From the NCBI GenBank assembly GCA_038329845.1, contig JBBQNJ010000020.1:1-64000 (forward strand): a stretch of 64,000 nucleotides of DNA. The letters are read 5' to 3'. The stretch's first letter is position 1. Each line of letters begins with the position of its first letter. The notes beneath the pieces are model-generated. The model was not told where the DNA came from. It did no database searches and saw only the letters and a program-made list of their open reading frames with translations. The DNA comes from JBBQNJ01 sp038329845. Lineage in GTDB: Bacteria > Planctomycetota > Phycisphaerae > Tepidisphaerales > Tepidisphaeraceae. The translations under genes and the position numbers were made by a program. Shown piece after piece: positions 1 to 8,897 of this stretch.

Positions 1-141
1 ATACGGTTGGTAGTGAACCCATCACGACCAGGGCGATACTGCCCGCGCGTGAAGAAGAAACGAATGAAGGAGTACGACCTGATGACCAAGCCCGGTGTGG
101 CATATCGACAACCGCAGTATTCGGAAGAGGTTATAGCTTAA
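1..141 (+). CDS. IS4-family transposase, C-terminal 46 residues (5' end outside the window)
   Basis: The frame is open from the first base and ends at TAA 139-141. The visible tail contains NPSRPGRYCPRVKKKR followed by YDLMTKPGVAYRQ, the basic C-terminal pattern typical of IS4-type DDE transposases. The last six residues, SEEVIA, and the DNA that follows recur exactly at 59252-59289 in a miniature derivative, which ties the two loci to one element. The catalytic core lies outside the window, so activity cannot be judged. Confidence 0.75.
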   Translation: MRLVVNPSRPGRYCPRVKKKRMKEYDLMTKPGVAYRQPQYSEEVIA

Positions 142-154
142 CCGAATGGCATTC
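131..154 (+). repeat. Right terminal inverted repeat of the IS4-family element
   Basis: The 24 bases run from TTATAGCTTAACC to GGCATTC, overlap the transposase stop codon, and are identical to the right end of the miniature element at 59266-59289. That copy has a perfect inverted partner at 58933-58956. The left end of this copy is outside the window, so the target duplication cannot be tested here. Confidence 0.75.
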
Positions 155-313
155 GGGACAGGTGCGATATATTTGCAGGGTCTGGAGTCGACCTACCGGA
201 AGGCCGGCCGGCCCAGGAAGACAAAGCGTGACACCAGGGAACAATAATCGCACCTGTTCTGTTCTTGTCCCCCGCGATGGAGGGAGAAAAGGCGCGTTTT
301 TCGAGCGGACGGT
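155..313. other. Gap between IS end and helicase with a partial inverted repeat
   Basis: No gene is seen. GACAGGTGCGAT (157-168) is mirrored by ATCGCACCTGTTC (247-259), followed by GTTCTTGTCCCC. This resembles the other small palindromic elements in the window, but the left arm is shorter, perhaps because the IS inserted there. It may also terminate the helicase transcript coming from the right. Confidence 0.3.
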
Positions 314-2512
314 TTAGCGGGTGAGGATTTTGCAGGCGGGCAGGGCGCTGAGGAAGAGTCGGCCGTAGTGCTTGCCGGTCAGGCGGCTGTCGAGGATGAC
401 GACGATGCCGCGGTCGGTTTTGCTTCGGATGAGCCGGCCGAAGCCTTGTTTGAGCTTGATGATCGCCTCGGGGACCGAGTAGTCCATGAACGGGTTGCCG
501 CCGGCGCGTTTGATCGCGTCGAGGCGGGCCTCGACGATCGGCTCATCGGGCACGGCGAAGGGGAGCTTGACGATGATGACGTTGCGCAGCGCCTCGCCGC
601 GTACATCGATGCCCTGCCAGAAGCTCGAGGTGCCGAACAGGACCGCGTTGGGCGTGGCTCGGAATCGATCCAGCAGGACCCGGCGCGGCGCCCCCTGGCC
701 TTGGACCAGCAGCGGAAGATTCATCGCCTCGATGTCCTTGGCGAGGTTGTTGGCCGCCTCGATCAGCATCTTGTAGCTGGTGAACAAGACGAACGCCCCG
801 CCGTGGGTTTGCTTGAGGTAGTGCAGAATGCGTTCGCCGGCGGCGGGGAGAAATCGGGCGGTGTCGTTCGGCTCGGGCAGGCGCGATTCGATGTAGAGCG
901 TGACCTGGGCGGCATAGTCGAAGGGCGAGCCCAACTGGAGGGTTCGCTCCCGGACGATGCCGAGGCGTTTGCGGATGTAGTCGAACGGATCACGCCGGGG
1001 GCGCGGCGATCGGCGCTGCACTGACTGACCGGGGTGATCGTCGGCGCCGCTGGCACCGGTTTGCGGCTCGCTCGTCTCGATTGTCCGGATCGGCTCGATC
1101 GGCCGGCTCGACTGGCCCGGCCGGCTCGACTGGATAGTCTCCTTGGTCCCGATCGTCCGGCTTGGTTTCTTTGGCCGGATCGGGTCATTCGCCTCGTTTG
1201 ACTCGGACGATGATGCGGTCGCCGAACGGCGTTCGGCGGTGCAGAGGGTGGCGCTGGTGAGGATCACGCTATGGACCTTCTCGAACAGGTGCATTCGCAG
1301 GCCTTCGGCGACGTCGATGGGGGCGGCATTGAGCGTGACCCGGCGGGTGGCGCGGGTTCCCAGTTCCATCCAGTAGACAGCGCCGGGGACGGCCTGATCG
1401 AGCACCGCCTTGAGCATGACGCCGTGATTTCGCACTTTTTCGGCGGCGCTGGTCAGCTCCGAGACATCCTGCTCGTTCTTGACCCCCGGCAGCATCGCCT
1501 TGATCCTCGTGGCCAGTTCATCGAGCTTGGGCGTCAGATCGTTGGCGACGATCCCGGGTGCCCCGATGCGTCCGTTGGATCGCCCGTGGGTTTCCTGCCA
1601 GCGAATGCAGCGGTCGAAGAAGGCGTCGGCGCGATCGGACAGCTCGACCACCTCGCGGACGGCTTCGTTGGCCAGGTCCCGATGGGCGCTGAGCGACCCC
1701 TTGCCACGTTTGGGGTCGTAGAGCATCCGAAGCTGGTAGCGGATAGCCCCTTCCGAGACCTTTAGCCCGAAGTGGCTGCCGGCGACGTCCTCGAGCGTGT
1801 GCGCTTCATCGAGGATCACCACATCGTACTTGGGCAGATATTGCACCCCCGCCGCCCGCAGCGCCAGGTCGCTGAAAAACAGGGCGTGATTGACCACCAG
1901 CAGATTGGCCCCCTGCATTCGGCGCTTGGCCGCCTGCCAGAAGCAATCTTTATAGAACGTGCATCGCTTGCCCAGGCAGTTGCCGTGTTCGGCGCAGACC
2001 TGTTCCCAGACGCCGGGGTCGGGCGCGATCGGCAGATCGGCGAGCGAGCCATCGGTCGTGTGTTGTGCCCAATCCTCGATCGCCCAGAGCGACTCGAGTT
2101 GTCGCTCAGAATCGAAGAGGTAACTCTGGCGTTTGCGCGATTGCTCGAGCCGGCGCTGGCAGAGGTAGTTGCCGCGTCCCTTGACCAGCACCGCGGTGAA
2201 CTCTTCGCCGCTGACCGATCGCAGCAGCGGGATGTCTTTGTCGATGAGCTGTTCCTGGAGGGAAATCGTGTGGGTCGAGATGACCACGCGTTTTTTTCGC
2301 CGCACCGCGTAATGGATCGCCGGTAGGAGATAGGCAAAGCTCTTTCCCACGCCGGTTCCCGCCTCGACGAGCAGGTGATGGCCCTCTTGCAGCGCCTCCT
2401 GCACCGCTGCCGCCATCTCGAGCTGCTCGGGACGAAACTCGTATTGATTACCGAGGCGTTTGGCGACGGCGCCTTGCGGAGCGAGGATGTCCTGGAGGGT
2501 GGCGCTACTCAT
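314..2512 (-). CDS. DinG/XPD-type ATP-dependent DNA helicase (732 aa)
   Basis: This is a superfamily 2 helicase of the DinG/Rad3 (XPD) group, expected to unwind DNA 5' to 3' in repair. The Walker A motif is EAGTGVGKS and the DEAH box is ILDEAHTLED. Between them lies a cysteine set (CAEHGNCLGKRCTFYKDC), the expected ligands of the family's 4Fe-4S cluster. The C-terminal motif VI is QGFGRLIRS. The frame stays open far upstream, but that part overlaps the neighbouring gene antisense-like in composition. The ATG at 2512 (MSSATLQD) gives a normal DinG N-terminus. A low-complexity Ser/Arg/Pro/Thr insertion follows the TSATLC motif, at about 990-1240. It sits 24 bp downstream of the flippase-like gene and probably shares its transcript. 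The family call is firm; the exact DNA substrate is inferred. Confidence 0.9.
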   Translation of the reverse strand: MSSATLQDILAPQGAVAKRLGNQYEFRPEQLEMAAAVQEALQEGHHLLVEAGTGVGKSFAYLLPAIHYAVRRKKRVVISTHTISLQEQLIDKDIPLLRSVSGEEFTAVLVKGRGNYLCQRRLEQSRKRQSYLFDSERQLESLWAIEDWAQHTTDGSLADLPIAPDPGVWEQVCAEHGNCLGKRCTFYKDCFWQAAKRRMQGANLLVVNHALFFSDLALRAAGVQYLPKYDVVILDEAHTLEDVAGSHFGLKVSEGAIRYQLRMLYDPKRGKGSLSAHRDLANEAVREVVELSDRADAFFDRCIRWQETHGRSNGRIGAPGIVANDLTPKLDELATRIKAMLPGVKNEQDVSELTSAAEKVRNHGVMLKAVLDQAVPGAVYWMELGTRATRRVTLNAAPIDVAEGLRMHLFEKVHSVILTSATLCTAERRSATASSSESNEANDPIRPKKPSRTIGTKETIQSSRPGQSSRPIEPIRTIETSEPQTGASGADDHPGQSVQRRSPRPRRDPFDYIRKRLGIVRERTLQLGSPFDYAAQVTLYIESRLPEPNDTARFLPAAGERILHYLKQTHGGAFVLFTSYKMLIEAANNLAKDIEAMNLPLLVQGQGAPRRVLLDRFRATPNAVLFGTSSFWQGIDVRGEALRNVIIVKLPFAVPDEPIVEARLDAIKRAGGNPFMDYSVPEAIIKLKQGFGRLIRSKTDRGIVVILDSRLTGKHYGRLFLSALPACKILTR

Positions 2513-2535
2513 GTAGAAGACCGCGAACGGCGATT

Positions 2536-3501
2536 CTATCCGCCGTCGCCGCCAAGGCGATCGGCCGGTGGTGACTGGCGCGACGCCCGCAGCGCCAGCA
2601 GCCCGATCGTGGCCAGGGTCGCTTCGACGATCGTCTGGGTGAGTCGCATGGCGACGGCGACGATCGCGGCGGGCGGTCCGATCCATCCGCTGAGGATCAC
2701 CAACAGCACCCCTTCTCGCACGCCCAGGCCTCCTGGGGCGAACAGGGCGAGGTAGCCGATCGTAGCCGCCGCCGCCGCCAGCGAAATGGTCAATCCCAGC
2801 CGTCGCGGGTCGATCATCGCGATGGATCGCGTCATCATCCACAGCGCCAGTCCGGCCAGCAGCCACTGGGCGATCGCCGCGGCGATCGGTCCGATCATGG
2901 CGGCGGTGCTCGGGCGGGCACCGATCGGTTCGCGGCGCAGGCGGATGAGCATCCAATCGGCGATCAGGCCGAACAGGCGCGGGTGTAGCGCTGTAGCGCC
3001 CGCGATGACCACGGCGGCCGCTAACGGCAGAGTCCATGGCCCGTGCCCGTGCAGGATCGGGTTCCACGCCAGCAGCGGCGCTGCGACGATCAGGCCGGTG
3101 ATCACGGCCAGTCCGTCCATGAGGACCGCGCAGAGTAGGGCGGTTCGTCGCGGCACGCCGAATCGTCCGGCGAGCCAGACCACCCCGATGACCGCCGCGA
3201 CTTTTCCGGGGATGTACTTGCCGATCGCGGGCAGCCAGGTCATCGCCGGGATTTCCCGCCAGCGCAGTCGATGGCCATAGGCGCGCAGCAGCAGCCCCAT
3301 CGACGCGGCTTGGCAAACCCCCACGCCGAACAGGCAGGCGATCGCCCCGGCGATCCAGCCCGGGTGCCATTGGATCGCTTCCCATTGGATCGCGCCCAGT
3401 TGCCGGATGATGGCGGCGACGACGAACGCGCTGAACGCCAGCAGGGCGGCGGTGCGGCGCGGAGAGAGCGGGCTGCGCCATCTTGGCACCGGTTGGTTCA
3501 T
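2536..3501 (-). CDS. Flippase-like (UPF0104 / LPG synthase TM domain) membrane protein (321 aa)
   Basis: This is a polytopic membrane protein with about eight hydrophobic segments. It carries two signatures of the lysylphosphatidylglycerol-synthase transmembrane/flippase-like family: GKYIPGKVAAVIGVVWLAG near residue 95 and PGGLGVREGVLLVIL near residue 255. Members are implicated in moving or handling lipid-linked glycans or aminoacylated lipids; the catalytic C-terminal domain of MprF is absent. The ATG overlaps the stop of the upstream GT9 gene by 4 bp, so the two are translationally coupled. The setting of glycosyltransferases and a methyltransferase suggests glycolipid export rather than lipid lysylation. 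Confidence 0.8.
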   Translation of the reverse strand: MNQPVPRWRSPLSPRRTAALLAFSAFVVAAIIRQLGAIQWEAIQWHPGWIAGAIACLFGVGVCQAASMGLLLRAYGHRLRWREIPAMTWLPAIGKYIPGKVAAVIGVVWLAGRFGVPRRTALLCAVLMDGLAVITGLIVAAPLLAWNPILHGHGPWTLPLAAAVVIAGATALHPRLFGLIADWMLIRLRREPIGARPSTAAMIGPIAAAIAQWLLAGLALWMMTRSIAMIDPRRLGLTISLAAAAATIGYLALFAPGGLGVREGVLLVILSGWIGPPAAIVAVAMRLTQTIVEATLATIGLLALRASRQSPPADRLGGDGG

Positions 3502-4571
3502 GGGCGATCCCGCCGGGATGAGATCAGTTCATCCGCCAGCCCCCCCTCCATCGCCGCGAGGACGTCCTCGACGGCGACATCATCCACGCAATAGGGCGGA
3601 CGGCAGCGATGGGCCGGTCGAGTCGCGTGCCAGGGATATCGCATGCAAGGCGAGCAGTCGCGTCGGCGCGGCTGGACGACGAGGTGGCGATAGCCATAGG
3701 GACAGACTCGGTCCGGATCGGCCGGGGCGAAGATCGTGACCGGCGTGGTGTCGACGGCGGCGGCCAGATGCCCAAGCCCCGAGTCGATCCCGACGTACAG
3801 AGAGGCCTGTTGCAGAACCGCCGCCGCATCGCTCAGCGGGCCGCGCAATCGCAGCGCGCGGGCCGAGGGAACCTCGGCGGCGCGGATGATCCGCTGGGCG
3901 GTCCCCGGCTCGTCGGGGCCTTCGATCACCACCACTTGGGTGTCGAAACGCGATGAAATGGCTCGGATCAACTGGGCGAACGACGATTCCGGCCAGCGCT
4001 TGGCCCGCGCCAGGCTCGTCGCGGCGCTGCCGGGATGGACGGCAATGAACGGCCCGCTGACCCGCGCCTCATCGAGTAATTGCCTGCCCCGGGCGTGATC
4101 TTTCTCGGACAACTCGAAACGAGGCGGCGTGATCGTGGAAGATTCGATTCCCATCCCCGACAGCAGGCGAACGTTCTGCTCGACATCGTGCAGGCCGGGT
4201 TGGGCATCGACGCGGCGATTGTTTCGGCGCTGGGGCATTAGGTGAAACGCGCCGGACGGCATGGCGTGAATGAGCGTCATCGCTGCGCCGGCACCGGCGG
4301 CGAGCAGATGATATTGCCAGCGGTTGGAGGGGAAGGGGATCAGGCAGACATCGGCGTTGACGGCGCGGATGGCGCGGGCGATGGCGATGGAGCCTTGGGC
4401 CACTCGCACGCGCACGCGCGGTGCCATGGGCTGGTAGGGCGCCCCGATCGCCGGGGTGCGGGCCACGACGGTCAGTTCGACATCGTCGCGGGCGCTTAAC
4501 AGCGCCGAGATCATGGGCATCGCCATCAAGGCGTTGCCGATCCCCGCGACCATTGGGATTGCCACTCGCAT
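3498..4571 (-). CDS. Glycosyltransferase family 9 (heptosyltransferase-like) protein (357 aa)
   Basis: It has the GT-B fold of ADP-heptose:LPS heptosyltransferases. The N-terminal glycine loop is VAGIGNALMAMPM. The central acceptor-side motif is IAVHPGSAATSLARAKRWP, and the nucleotide-sugar motif is YVGIDSGLGHLAAAVDTTPV. The C-terminal region is cysteine-rich (RRDCSPCMRYPW), as in many GT9 enzymes that end near a CxxC pair. It should transfer a sugar from a nucleotide donor to a surface glycan at the inner face of the membrane. It begins immediately after the stop of the upstream membrane glycosyltransferase and overlaps the flippase-like gene, so it sits in the middle of one operon. The donor sugar cannot be read from sequence. 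Confidence 0.85.
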   Translation of the reverse strand: MRVAIPMVAGIGNALMAMPMISALLSARDDVELTVVARTPAIGAPYQPMAPRVRVRVAQGSIAIARAIRAVNADVCLIPFPSNRWQYHLLAAGAGAAMTLIHAMPSGAFHLMPQRRNNRRVDAQPGLHDVEQNVRLLSGMGIESSTITPPRFELSEKDHARGRQLLDEARVSGPFIAVHPGSAATSLARAKRWPESSFAQLIRAISSRFDTQVVVIEGPDEPGTAQRIIRAAEVPSARALRLRGPLSDAAAVLQQASLYVGIDSGLGHLAAAVDTTPVTIFAPADPDRVCPYGYRHLVVQPRRRDCSPCMRYPWHATRPAHRCRPPYCVDDVAVEDVLAAMEGGLADELISSRRDRP

Positions 4572-6362
4572 CTAGATTCCGTAAACCCGGGCCGGGCGCT
4601 CGTTCATCGGCGAGACCGGCACTCGGCTCATTCCGTCGGGATCGATCCGCCAGAGCTGCCAATCGCTCGGGTCCATCGGCGGATCGACTCCCTCGATCCA
4701 ACGCTGGAGCCATGCCGGACGAAAATGCCACACTCGCCACGGCGAGATCGGCGGCTGATACACGTAATACCGCAAGCCGGCGTCCAATGCCCATTGATGC
4801 AGTTCGGGATTGGGCGGGACGTATAGTTCGGCGCTGCGCCAATGGCGGTTGAGATCCGGGACATTGACGATGGCCCGATCGGTCAGGAAGTTCAGGGCCC
4901 GCAGGGGAAAGGGGCTGCGACGTTTGCGTCCGAGGTTGTCGTACCACTGGGTCACGCCGATCCGACCGGAGTCGGCGCCGACGCCGCGAAGGTATTCGGC
5001 GATGGCGATCAAGGGGCGCACCATCCCGGCTTCGTACCGGGCGTAGTAATTTTCCGAACGGGCGATGCTCGCTTCGATCGCGTAGAGCGTGCCGTTGACA
5101 AGGAGGACCGACCCGACGAATGCGCCCAGCGCGGCCTGGGCCATGCGCCGTCGCCAAGGCGTGTCGCAACGGCACAGCGATCGGCCGGCGAGAACAATTC
5201 CCAACAGCAGCATCGGCGCCACCGGCGCGAGGTAGCGGGCGTTGGGCCGGTGCCAGCGCATCACCAGGGCGGCGAAATAGATCGCCACGCCGAGCCAGAT
5301 CCATCGACCGGCCCGCGCTTGGCTGACCAGGACGAACGCCAGACCCGCCAGGAGGGTCCAGCCGGCCACGGCGGCGATGAGATTCGTGACGAGGTTCTCG
5401 ACTCGAAGCGGCTGGAAGAACAGCCAGGCGATCCACCGTCCGGCGGAGAGGAACCGAGCGACGTATCCCGCAGCGCCCGGGCTGGCGGGGGAGAGCAGGC
5501 TGTAGCCGCGCGAGACGGCATCATCGGGCTGCGCCGCAGCGGCTTCTTCGGCCGCCCCGCCGAACTGTTTGACTTCGGCGATCTGCTCTGGGGTGAGTTG
5601 GCCGCCGAGAAATCCCCGCCAGGCGAAAAAGACGGCCAGGGTGACGATGAGGCTGACGAAAACGGTCGTCCAGCGCAGCGATCGGGCGGCGTTGCCCGCA
5701 CGACCAATCAGCGCCGCGGCCACCATCGCCCAGCCGAGAATCCCCGCCCAGCGCACCGTCACGGCCGCGGCGCACAGCGCGATCATCGCGGCGGCGAGCA
5801 ATGCATCGCGCCAGCGCGGGCGATCCGGATCGTCGCCCAACCGCATCGCCAGCAGCACCGCGCCCGACAGCAGCAGGCAGAACAATCCATCGCTGATCAG
5901 CCAGTAGGTCATCGGATAGAGATGAGAGATCATCGCGCTGAGTACGACCACACCCGCGGCGGTCCATGCCCCAGCGCCCAGGCGCCGGGCGATCCAGAAC
6001 TGCACGGCCAGAAATCCCACCAGGCATGACATGGCGACGAGCTTGAGAAAGCCCATCTCGGGCGACACCCGCATCGCCGCGGCCAGGACCACCGGCCAAC
6101 CCGGCGGGACCATCGCCACCGGCTGGCCATTGAAGCGGTAGGCCTGCTTGAAGGATTCGCCACGTTCGGGGGCGCGGGCGAGGTTCCGCGCGATCGATGC
6201 GTAGACTTCACCATCCCCGCTGGGCGACCAATACGAATTATGAAGCAGAGCGAACAACAGGACGATGATCCCGACCGCCAAGGCCCAGATGCGCCAATCC
6301 CGCCCGGCTAAGCTGGGGCCTGGGGGGAAAATCGTGGCTGGTTCGAGAGGTCGCCCGTTCAT
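4572..6362 (-). CDS. GT39/PMT-like membrane glycosyltransferase (596 aa)
   Basis: This is a large polytopic protein with a first hydrophobic helix (IWALAVGIIVLLFALL) followed by SYWSPSGDGEVYASIARNLA, the acidic first periplasmic loop typical of GT-C dolichyl-type mannosyl/arabinosyltransferases. About ten membrane helices follow, then a soluble C-terminal domain of roughly 120 residues containing RYYVYQPP. It probably uses a polyprenyl-phosphate sugar as donor. The chosen ATG (6362) overlaps the TGA of the methyltransferase gene as ATGA. The longer frame to 6425 would create a 66-bp overlap and was not preferred. The next gene starts one base after the stop, consistent with a single operon. 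Confidence 0.75.
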   Translation of the reverse strand: MNGRPLEPATIFPPGPSLAGRDWRIWALAVGIIVLLFALLHNSYWSPSGDGEVYASIARNLARAPERGESFKQAYRFNGQPVAMVPPGWPVVLAAAMRVSPEMGFLKLVAMSCLVGFLAVQFWIARRLGAGAWTAAGVVVLSAMISHLYPMTYWLISDGLFCLLLSGAVLLAMRLGDDPDRPRWRDALLAAAMIALCAAAVTVRWAGILGWAMVAAALIGRAGNAARSLRWTTVFVSLIVTLAVFFAWRGFLGGQLTPEQIAEVKQFGGAAEEAAAAQPDDAVSRGYSLLSPASPGAAGYVARFLSAGRWIAWLFFQPLRVENLVTNLIAAVAGWTLLAGLAFVLVSQARAGRWIWLGVAIYFAALVMRWHRPNARYLAPVAPMLLLGIVLAGRSLCRCDTPWRRRMAQAALGAFVGSVLLVNGTLYAIEASIARSENYYARYEAGMVRPLIAIAEYLRGVGADSGRIGVTQWYDNLGRKRRSPFPLRALNFLTDRAIVNVPDLNRHWRSAELYVPPNPELHQWALDAGLRYYVYQPPISPWRVWHFRPAWLQRWIEGVDPPMDPSDWQLWRIDPDGMSRVPVSPMNERPARVYGI

Positions 6363-7228
6363 GGGTCGCGGCGCTTTCTCCCGGTCAGGCAATAGACGGT
6401 CTTGGAGCGAAATCCACCGGTCCATCCGCGGCCGCCGAGCAGGTCCTTCAGACCCGTGAGCATCGGCCAGCGCCAGGGGAGCAGCTCGGGGCGATCCCGC
6501 CGAACCGCGTCGGTGCTGAGCAGTTGCTCGGGCCGGTCCATCTGCGACAGCTCGGCGAGAGGATCAAAACCCTCGGGTAGCGAAAAACGATCGGCCAGAT
6601 GCCGCAGTAGATCGGCGGCATCGGCGCGGGTGATTGCGAATCGCCCATCCAGAGACAGATCGAACGTCAGCGCCAGCAGTCCGCCCGGACGCAAGACCCG
6701 CGCCAACTCATCAATGATCTGGATCCGGCGGGACGTATGCTCGAGCACCGACACGCACGCCAGGGCGTCGATCGATTGATCGTCCAGGGGAATGTGATCC
6801 AGCGATGCGGGAATGAATCGAACCGATTCGCTGGATCGCTCGGCGTTAATCCGCGTGAACATAGGAGCGTAATCGCGGCGGGAATCCAGGCAGACGGCCG
6901 TTGCGCCACTCAATCGCTCAGTAAGGAAGTAGGGGAAATAGGTCACGCCCGAGCCGGCGTCCGCGATCGTCATCGGCTCGGATTGCGAACCCTCGGCCGC
7001 CGCCAGAATCGCCTGGGCGCAGAAGACGTATTCCCATCGGCGTGACCAGAGCATGAACGGATCGGCGGCCCATGCCCGGCCGTATCGCCGAAGCCCCCGG
7101 GCGTGGCGGCGACGAAACTCGCGCGTGTATCGCCAGTGTTCGCGGTATGGACCGCCCGCGAGCAATTGTTCCATCTCGAGAAGTCGGGGGATCCCGCAGC
7201 GCATCAATTCAGTCGTCGTCGTCCCCAC
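6359..7228 (-). CDS. Class I SAM-dependent methyltransferase (289 aa)
   Basis: Rossmann-fold methyltransferase signatures are present. Motif I is TIADAGSGVTYFPYF (about residue 87), an acidic SAM-ribose residue is in VCLDSRRDY, and there is a central LACVSVLEHT motif. ARVLRPGGLLALTFDLS matches motif post-II/III of the Methyltransf_11 family. It is the first gene of the minus-strand glycan operon and is joined to the next gene by an ATGA overlap. It probably methylates a sugar or lipid intermediate; the acceptor is not determinable. The start sits 115 bp from the divergent WD40 gene, leaving room for two promoters. Confidence 0.8.
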   Translation of the reverse strand: MGTTTTELMRCGIPRLLEMEQLLAGGPYREHWRYTREFRRRHARGLRRYGRAWAADPFMLWSRRWEYVFCAQAILAAAEGSQSEPMTIADAGSGVTYFPYFLTERLSGATAVCLDSRRDYAPMFTRINAERSSESVRFIPASLDHIPLDDQSIDALACVSVLEHTSRRIQIIDELARVLRPGGLLALTFDLSLDGRFAITRADAADLLRHLADRFSLPEGFDPLAELSQMDRPEQLLSTDAVRRDRPELLPWRWPMLTGLKDLLGGRGWTGGFRSKTVYCLTGRKRRDP

Positions 7229-7343
7229 TCACGGAGAGATTGTAAAGCGGACCGCGCCGATTGCACGCGGCGGGAATTTTCTCAATGTCTTCCCACGTTT
7301 TCCCGCTGCGCCGGTATGAAAGGGTGTTCCGGGAGAAAGACCG

Positions 7344-8849
7344 ATGATGGCAACGACTCGAAAATGCATGTTGACCCCGATCTGCATCGTGGCGGCGGGG
7401 ATGGTTCTGGCACTCGCCGCCGGCAGCCGGGCGCAGGTTGCCGGCGACGCCCCCGCGGCGTGGTCGGGGCCGGCGGCGGCGGCGCAGCCGGACCCGAACA
7501 TGGTCGCCGAGGCGACGCGCCGAGTGCTGACGATCTACGAGGCCCCCTGGGATAAGAAAACGCCGCGAGAACGGCTGACCGTCGGGCATCGGATGTACGC
7601 CGACGCCCAGAACGAGCCGGATGCGGTGGTCAAATACGTGATGCTGCGCCAGGCGCTGAAACTGATGGCCGAGAACGGGGATGTGCGCTGCGGTCCGGAC
7701 ACGGTCGATGGGATCACGCGGATTTACGCCGTCGATCTGTTCGAGGAGCAACTCGAGCTGCTGGGACGGGCGTTGGGCAAGTTCACCAAGGTGGCCCAGC
7801 CGATCGCGCAGGAAGAATGGGATCGCGGGGCGCGGATGTGCCTGCGACTTCTCGAGGAGAACGCCGACGGCGCCGGGATGCTTCGCAGCACCGCCGACTT
7901 GCAGAGGCTCATCGCCGTCTCGCAAGCGCTGGGGTCTCGCTGCAAGCAGGCCGATACCCGCCAGGCGCTCAGCCGTGCATTGCCTCGATTATACAGACAA
8001 CTGGTTCTGGGGTTGAACCAGAAGGACTGGAAGAACCTGGCGTTTTTGCCGGGCGGGGGTGGATCCAGCGGAAGCAACTGGGCTCACACGCTGCAATGGT
8101 GGTTTTTGGAGGGGGGCAAGCAGCTTCGGGTGGACCTGTCGGAGAAGCGCGAGGGATCATTGCTGCTGCTCAACGCCAACAGTCCCAAGGCCGTCTGCCT
8201 GCGTGAGGATTTGAGCCTGTGGCTGTGGGACACCAAGCGCAAGGAGTTTCTGGGCGAATTGGCCAAGCATAACAAGGATGCCCCGATCACGGTTGTCGCC
8301 CGCGACATCGGCGGAGGCCTTGCCGCCAGCGGGGCGGCGGACGGCGCTATCACTCTGTGGGATCTGGAGAACGCCAAGGCGGTCCATCGGTTCATGGCCC
8401 ATGATCCGAGGCTGGTTCGAGGATCTTCCGGGGGAGTGAATTCGCTGGTTTTTTCCAAGGATGGGCGAATGATCCTTTCGGGCGGGGGGGATCACACCGT
8501 GCGTTTGTGGGATGCCATCACCGCCGAGCAGCGGTTTTCGCTCACGGGGCATTCCGGCGCTGTGAACACCGTGGCGCTGGCCGCCGATGCGGGCCGGGCG
8601 TTGTCCGGCGGCGCTGATAACGCCGTATGCATCTGGGACTTGAGCCTGGGATCGCTCATCGCCCAGTTGTCGGCCCATACCAAGCCGGTCATGACAGTTG
8701 CGTTTTCGGTCGATGGGGACAAGGCCCTGACCAGCGGCGCCGATGGCGCGTATTACCTGTGGGACCTGGCCCAGCCGCAAAAGCCGTTGGCGAGTTTTAA
8801 GGATGATGGCGACCCAGTGCGGATGGACGTTCCGGTCGAGGGCCGATGA
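7344..8849 (+). CDS. Secreted WD40-repeat protein (501 aa)
   Basis: The N-terminus is a signal peptide (hydrophobic core VAAGMVLALAAG, then GSRAQ). The middle 250 residues match nothing recognised. The C-terminal 220 residues hold five WD40 blades ending in SLWLWDT, ITLWDL, VRLWDA, VCIWDL and YYLWDL. Five blades do not close a standard seven-bladed propeller unless two further degenerate ones are present. GGGAG at about 7330 lies 9 bp before a double ATG. Planctomycetes use many such repeat proteins as extracytoplasmic scaffolds. No partner is encoded beside it, so the role is open. Confidence 0.8.
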   Translation: MMATTRKCMLTPICIVAAGMVLALAAGSRAQVAGDAPAAWSGPAAAAQPDPNMVAEATRRVLTIYEAPWDKKTPRERLTVGHRMYADAQNEPDAVVKYVMLRQALKLMAENGDVRCGPDTVDGITRIYAVDLFEEQLELLGRALGKFTKVAQPIAQEEWDRGARMCLRLLEENADGAGMLRSTADLQRLIAVSQALGSRCKQADTRQALSRALPRLYRQLVLGLNQKDWKNLAFLPGGGGSSGSNWAHTLQWWFLEGGKQLRVDLSEKREGSLLLLNANSPKAVCLREDLSLWLWDTKRKEFLGELAKHNKDAPITVVARDIGGGLAASGAADGAITLWDLENAKAVHRFMAHDPRLVRGSSGGVNSLVFSKDGRMILSGGGDHTVRLWDAITAEQRFSLTGHSGAVNTVALAADAGRALSGGADNAVCIWDLSLGSLIAQLSAHTKPVMTVAFSVDGDKALTSGADGAYYLWDLAQPQKPLASFKDDGDPVRMDVPVEGR

Positions 8850-8897
8850 GGCACCGGCGGGATCGCGCTTGGCGTGGGCTCTGAATTGAGCGCCGGC

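Noticed and set aside
2513..3481. Possible 323-residue N-terminal extension of the DinG-like helicase
   Set aside because: The frame is open but overlaps the flippase-like gene, has Arg/Asp-biased composition, and the ATG at 2512 gives a normal family N-terminus.
4842..6029. 395-codon open frame on the plus strand
   Set aside because: It lies fully antisense to the GT-C glycosyltransferase gene, has Arg/Gly/Asp-biased composition from high GC, and no ribosome site or domain.
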